Shown: positions 60,561 through 64,000 of the stretch, piece by piece
How the letters are laid out: the number at the start of each line of letters is the position of its first letter
Numbering within the stretch: position 1 is the stretch's first letter
Source of the DNA: Bacteroidota bacterium
GTDB taxonomy: Bacteria > Bacteroidota > Bacteroidia > NS11-12g > UBA955
NCBI GenBank assembly: GCA_016787485.1
Contig: JAEUUL010000009.1
Span: 1-64,000, forward strand
Direction: 5' to 3'
Length of the DNA: 64,000 nucleotides
Notes under the pieces: model-generated
The model's database searches: none
What the model was told of the DNA's origin: nothing
What the model saw: the letters and a program-made list of their open reading frames with translations, nothing else
Translations under genes and position numbers: made by a program

Positions 60561-61508
60561 ATGGAGGATAAACAGAATCTGCGTCTCTTCTCCCAGGGTG
60601 CGTTTTACAACCTCTGGGGGCTGGCATTTGTGCTCATTTTTATATTTCTGTTCCAGATTGTATTTTCTTACCTCTCACTGGCTATCAGTGCCCTCGTTTA
60701 CGGACAAAGCCTGGCCGAAGTAAGACAGCTTATCAATGCTCCGGATGGCTCAGCACTGTCGATTAACATTTACCGGCTCAGCAACTTTATCGCATTTACC
60801 GGCAGTATGTTGTTGCCCGCCCTGCTGTTTGCTTTCATCAATAAAATACCGGCAAGTCAGATTGCAGGCTGGAACAAGCCTGTGCGCCTGTCGCAAATCC
60901 TGCAGGCATTGGCCATGGTTGTCCTGTCCATTGTATGCGTAAACTGGCTTACAGATTGGTTCAGGCATATTCACTGGCCACAAACCCTTCATTATCTGGC
61001 AGAGAAGCTGGACAGTGGCCGGCAAGATACCATGGGCACACTGCTGGATATGCAAACCCCCGGAGAATTGATGCTCTGCCTTTTCCTTGCAGGACTGCTT
61101 CCAGCCTTTACAGAAGAATTGTTGTTCAGGGGTATCCTGCAACGTATTTTTTTTCGCATCACCGGCAAAGCCGGCACATCCATCTTCCTGCAGGCCACGG
61201 TTTTTGCCCTGCTGCATCTGAGCTTTTATGAGCTGCCGGCCATTTTCCTCATGGGTATCATGTTCGGAATCGTTACCTATGCAACAGGAACAACCTGGTA
61301 TTCGGTCATCATGCATTTTTTGTTCAATGCCACTTCCATCGTGCTCCACTATTTCAGTTTGCGTCATTTCGAAAAAACAGGAATAACCGGCGCATACGAC
61401 GACTTCATACTTCCTGGTTTCTATGCTGCGTTCTGTGCCATTCCACTGTTTTGGTTGCTGCTGAACTGGCTGAGAATACGGGCTAAAAACAATACAAGCC
61501 ATGAGTAA
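60561..61508 (+). CDS. CPBP family intramembrane metalloprotease
   Basis: The 315-residue membrane protein has about eight helices and the CPBP (Abi/CAAX-type) motifs: TEELLFRGILQRIFF (EExxxR), ALLHLSFYELPA (His) and VIMHFLFNATS (HxxxN). It could process prenylated or small membrane peptides or act in immunity to bacteriocins; the specific substrate is unknown. It overlaps cdsA by eight bases. Confidence 0.9.
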   Translation: MEDKQNLRLFSQGAFYNLWGLAFVLIFIFLFQIVFSYLSLAISALVYGQSLAEVRQLINAPDGSALSINIYRLSNFIAFTGSMLLPALLFAFINKIPASQIAGWNKPVRLSQILQALAMVVLSIVCVNWLTDWFRHIHWPQTLHYLAEKLDSGRQDTMGTLLDMQTPGELMLCLFLAGLLPAFTEELLFRGILQRIFFRITGKAGTSIFLQATVFALLHLSFYELPAIFLMGIMFGIVTYATGTTWYSVIMHFLFNATSIVLHYFSLRHFEKTGITGAYDDFILPGFYAAFCAIPLFWLLLNWLRIRAKNNTSHE

Positions 61509-62337
61509 TTTCTGGGTAAGGGCCATCTGGGGTGCTGTGTATGTGGCTGTGGTGGTTTTCTCCCTGCTGGCTGGCTTCAAAGGCCAATTTGCACTTACTG
61601 CCGTTATCAGCTCACTGTGTGTGCTGGAATTTCTGCGCATGCAGAAAGCCGGCGGCTGGCTCAGCACAACCATCGCTTTGACATTGAATTTCATGGTGCT
61701 GGCCATGCACCCGCATGTACCGGAATTCCTGCACTTCCATTCCGGTTCCGTTCCCTGGGAAACCCTGCTCATCAGCACTGCAGGGCTGCTGCTCATTCTG
61801 TTTTTCTGCCTGCACCTCTTCCGGTCCGGCATTGAAATCCTCACCCAGGTTTCGCCCATGGCCTTCGGATTACTCTACATATCGGTGCCATGCCTGCTTT
61901 TCCTCAAAACAGGGGAAGGCGTATATAACTGGCAACTGCCCATGATGGTTTTTATCCTTACCTGGAGCAGCGATACCTTTGCCTATCTGGTGGGCAGGGC
62001 GGTGGGAAAACGCAAACTGTATGAAGCATTGAGCCCTAAAAAAACCCTGGAAGGATTTATGGGTGGGGTGCTGCTTACCGCTGCCGCAGGAGCACTGCTC
62101 GGGTACATCTGGGAATTCGGACTCATCAGCGGACTGGTGCTGGGCATGCTGGTGAGTGTGGCCGGTACCGCAGGAGACCTTTTTGAAAGCGCCCTGAAAC
62201 GCAAGGCTGGAATCAAGGACAGCGGCAACGTAATACCCGGACATGGAGGGGCCCTGGACCGCTTTGATGCATTTCTTTTTGCCGTGGTGGTGGTATATGC
62301 CTGGTTCTCGGTGAATCAATATCTCTTTCCGGATTAA
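61501..62337 (+). CDS. cdsA: Phosphatidate cytidylyltransferase
   Basis: Makes CDP-diacylglycerol from phosphatidate and CTP for phospholipid synthesis. The 278-residue integral membrane protein has the family signature near its C-terminus (KRKAGIKDSGNVIPGHGGAL with the DxxD-like DRFDAFLFA) and WSSDTFAYLVGRAVGK, SPKKTLEGFMGG before it. Both neighbours overlap it (8 bases upstream, 1 base downstream). Confidence 0.94.
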   Translation: MSNFWVRAIWGAVYVAVVVFSLLAGFKGQFALTAVISSLCVLEFLRMQKAGGWLSTTIALTLNFMVLAMHPHVPEFLHFHSGSVPWETLLISTAGLLLILFFCLHLFRSGIEILTQVSPMAFGLLYISVPCLLFLKTGEGVYNWQLPMMVFILTWSSDTFAYLVGRAVGKRKLYEALSPKKTLEGFMGGVLLTAAAGALLGYIWEFGLISGLVLGMLVSVAGTAGDLFESALKRKAGIKDSGNVIPGHGGALDRFDAFLFAVVVVYAWFSVNQYLFPD

Positions 62338-63119
62338 TGCATATATTGAAATCTCAGCTATTTTTCGTGATGCTGATTTGTGTTTTTACCAAGGCACAGA
62401 GTCAGAAGCAACGAACTCTAAGATGGAAGTCCGACACCTTAAACAGCCACTACACAGAAAAGTTTGATGACTCAACCTTGTTGAATTGCCAGTTTCACAA
62501 GCAATTCATTTGGTGTACCAACCGGGGCAAAGCTGCACTTAAAATCAACCAGCATCTTGCAGAAATCAGCACTGGCATAGCTTATAGCGATGCTGACAGT
62601 TTCCGCGATGAAATCAAAAACCAAAACCTTGCATTCCGGCAAGCCTGGCAGCAGGATGCTGTCAATCCAAGCCGCACCGACAGCTTTTACAGCAGCACAA
62701 ACAACTGGTATTCAATATCTGATATGAAAGTAATTTTCGAAGACCGGTGCTGGCTTACAATACAAATCGACAATGAATCTTATGTGGGGGGCGAAACGGT
62801 TCACTACAAAACCCAACTTGCAACATTTTTTAAACACAAGGGTACAAGGATTTGCCGGTGGCAGGAATTGGTAACCGACACATTGGCTCTGCTGCGTTTG
62901 GCAGAAGCCCGTTTTCGCACAGAAAAAAATATACCGGACGAAGAGCATCCATTCGAACGATGGTTTAACGGTGGCCCTTTCCAATTGTGCCAGAATTTTG
63001 GTTTCACCACGGAGGGTTTGCTTTTCATTTACAACAACTGTGAGATAGCTTCCTGCTCAGAAGGCGGCACCGATCTGCTGATTCCGCGGAAGCACCTTAA
63101 CAAGTATTTAAAAAAGTAA
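62337..63119 (+). CDS. Secreted DUF3298-like protein
   Basis: The 260-residue protein starts at an ATG sharing one base with the cdsA stop. It has a signal peptide (SQLFFVMLICVFTKAQS). The C-terminal part resembles DUF3298 (RsiV-type): WLTIQIDNESYVGGETVHY, then NFGFTTEGLLFIYNNCEI and ASCSEGGTDLLIP. In other bacteria this domain is found in anti-sigma factors and lysozyme sensors, but no membrane segment or sigma gene is present here. The function is unknown. Confidence 0.72.
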   Translation: MHILKSQLFFVMLICVFTKAQSQKQRTLRWKSDTLNSHYTEKFDDSTLLNCQFHKQFIWCTNRGKAALKINQHLAEISTGIAYSDADSFRDEIKNQNLAFRQAWQQDAVNPSRTDSFYSSTNNWYSISDMKVIFEDRCWLTIQIDNESYVGGETVHYKTQLATFFKHKGTRICRWQELVTDTLALLRLAEARFRTEKNIPDEEHPFERWFNGGPFQLCQNFGFTTEGLLFIYNNCEIASCSEGGTDLLIPRKHLNKYLKK

Positions 63120-63221
63120 TCCGGCCCAAACAGGCGTATTTGATTTTCACCCTAATCCCGGGGTTAGATTTCTCCCTTTTCAACTCACCGAAAAATCCAT
63201 AGGGATGCAGCAATCATTCAC

Positions 63222-63229
63222 TAATTTTG
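63222..63229 (+). promoter_or_regulatory. -7 box TAATTTTG for sucA
   Basis: TAnnTTTG match 16 bases before the ATG at 63246. Confidence 0.5.
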
Positions 63230-63245
63230 CGGCCCGATTCAACAC

Positions 63246-64000
63246 ATGTCTCATCCTGACCCTACATACCTGCTCAACGCCGACCCGGCAGCCCTTGAAA
63301 ACCTGTACCAGCAATACACAGCCGACAAGGAATCGGTAGATTTTGGCTGGCGAAAATTCTTTGAAGGATTTGACCTGGGCGCCCACAAGTTTGAAACCAG
63401 CGGTGGGGTCAGTGAAAATGCCCAGAAGGAGATCAGCGTTCTGAACCTGATCAATGCCTACCGGCAGCGTGGCCACCTTTTTGCCAAAACCAACCCCCTG
63501 AGGGAACGCCGGCAGTATACGCCCACCCTGGATATTGAAAACTTTGGATTGCAGACTGCTGATCTGGAAACGGTATTTCAGGCCGGCACGCAGGTCGGAC
63601 TCGGCCCTGCCACACTCAAAGACATCGTGGCCTTGTTGCAACAAACCTATTGCCAGAGCATTGGTTGTGAGTTCAGCTACATCCGCGACCCCAGAAGAAG
63701 GGAATGGCTGCAGACCCGGTTTGAAAAAACCCGCAACAACCCGGACCTCACCGTGGATGAAAAACGCCATTTCCTGAAGAAACTGAACCAGGCTACGGTG
63801 TTTGAAAACTTCATCCATACCAAATACATCGGGCAAAAACGATTCTCTGTAGAAGGCCTGGAGTGCCTGATTCCCGCGCTGGACGCCGTGATTCAGTACG
63901 GTGCCGGACTGGGTGTGGAAGAGTTTGTGATGGGCATGGCCCACCGCGGACGTCTGAATGTGCTGGCCAATGTGTTCAACAAGAAATACAGCGACATTTT
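63246..64000 (+). CDS. sucA: 2-oxoglutarate dehydrogenase E1 component (5' part; runs off the window)
   Basis: TPP-dependent decarboxylase of the TCA cycle. The first ~251 of about 920 residues are visible. The N-terminal E2-binding segment is seen (MSHPDPTYLLNADPAALENL), with SVDFGWRKFFEGF, then LINAYRQRGHLFAKTNPL, FENFIHTKYIGQKRFSVEGLE and the TPP-domain start FVMGMAHRGRLNVLANV. The assignment is firm. The next gene is expected to be sucB. Confidence 0.95.
   Translation, partial: MSHPDPTYLLNADPAALENLYQQYTADKESVDFGWRKFFEGFDLGAHKFETSGGVSENAQKEISVLNLINAYRQRGHLFAKTNPLRERRQYTPTLDIENFGLQTADLETVFQAGTQVGLGPATLKDIVALLQQTYCQSIGCEFSYIRDPRRREWLQTRFEKTRNNPDLTVDEKRHFLKKLNQATVFENFIHTKYIGQKRFSVEGLECLIPALDAVIQYGAGLGVEEFVMGMAHRGRLNVLANVFNKKYSDI

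Noticed and set aside
60750-61859. 369-residue minus-strand ORF
   Set aside because: Antisense to the CPBP protease and cdsA genes, both of which have clear family motifs.

Overview
This window is an ordinary-looking stretch of chromosome from a member of the Bacteroidota, most likely near Chitinophagales/Sphingobacteriales (the rank is inference). The evidence is direct: several secreted proteins end in type IX secretion (T9SS) sorting domains of type A or type B. Many genes are preceded by the Bacteroidota -7 box TAnnTTTG rather than a Shine-Dalgarno sequence. Lineage-typical families are present, including BshB1, DUF4293, DUF4419, DUF4468-like and an animal-type glutaminyl cyclase. No tRNA, rRNA, CRISPR array, transposase or prophage gene was seen.

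Layout. 0-3.1 kb: tag (partial), yicC, a glutaminyl-cyclase-like M28 peptidase and bshB1. 3.1-10.5 kb: two large secreted proteins (one T9SS type B), with an AT-rich stretch, and a von Willebrand A-like secreted protein. 10.5-15.4 kb: a ferredoxin-NADP reductase, then the most unusual part of the window: a structured GC-rich non-coding element, two copies of a two-gene cassette (99-aa protein plus mosaic lipoprotein), a stray copy of the reductase gene's 3' end between them, a further lipoprotein, and mtgA. 15.5-18.9 kb: efp, agmatinase, cysteine desulfurase, a PEGA-like lipoprotein, queD. 18.9-26.5 kb, mostly minus strand: DUF4419 lipoprotein, M14 carboxypeptidase, DUF4293 membrane protein, TfoX-like protein, sensor kinase, a glycosyltransferase fused to a decayed phosphoglycosyltransferase, recR. 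26.6-34.1 kb, plus strand: panD, two flippase-like membrane proteins around rfaE2, a glycosyltransferase, a lamin-tail-domain secreted protein, prmC. 34.2-43.8 kb: histone-H1-like protein, dxs, a minus-strand group pabA/trpG-tsaB-LON domain, thiolase, a menF-menI-like pair, histidine phosphatase, ferredoxin, rpsT. 44.1-47.4 kb: the minus-strand set rplM-rpsI-rpsB-tsf-pyrH. 47.6-64 kb: DUF4468-like protein, trhO, a LamG T9SS protein, a LytS/LytTR two-component pair, a second T9SS type A protein, a membrane-anchored patatin with an S4 protein, dus, a CPBP protease, cdsA, a DUF3298-like protein and the start of sucA.

The genes are mostly housekeeping (translation, tRNA modification, isoprenoid, pantothenate, menaquinone and phospholipid synthesis, envelope sugars) mixed with exported proteins of unknown role. 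Start/stop overlaps of 1-8 bp are frequent, so many neighbours are probably translationally coupled. At least ten genes have their start codon within about 12 nt of a -7 box, which predicts leaderless or nearly leaderless mRNAs; I used this to choose several start codons. The best candidates for something undescribed are the duplicated mosaic cassette at 12.1-13.9 kb with its adjacent structured element, the EF-P with asparagine at the loop tip, and the glycosyltransferase/PGT-remnant fusion.
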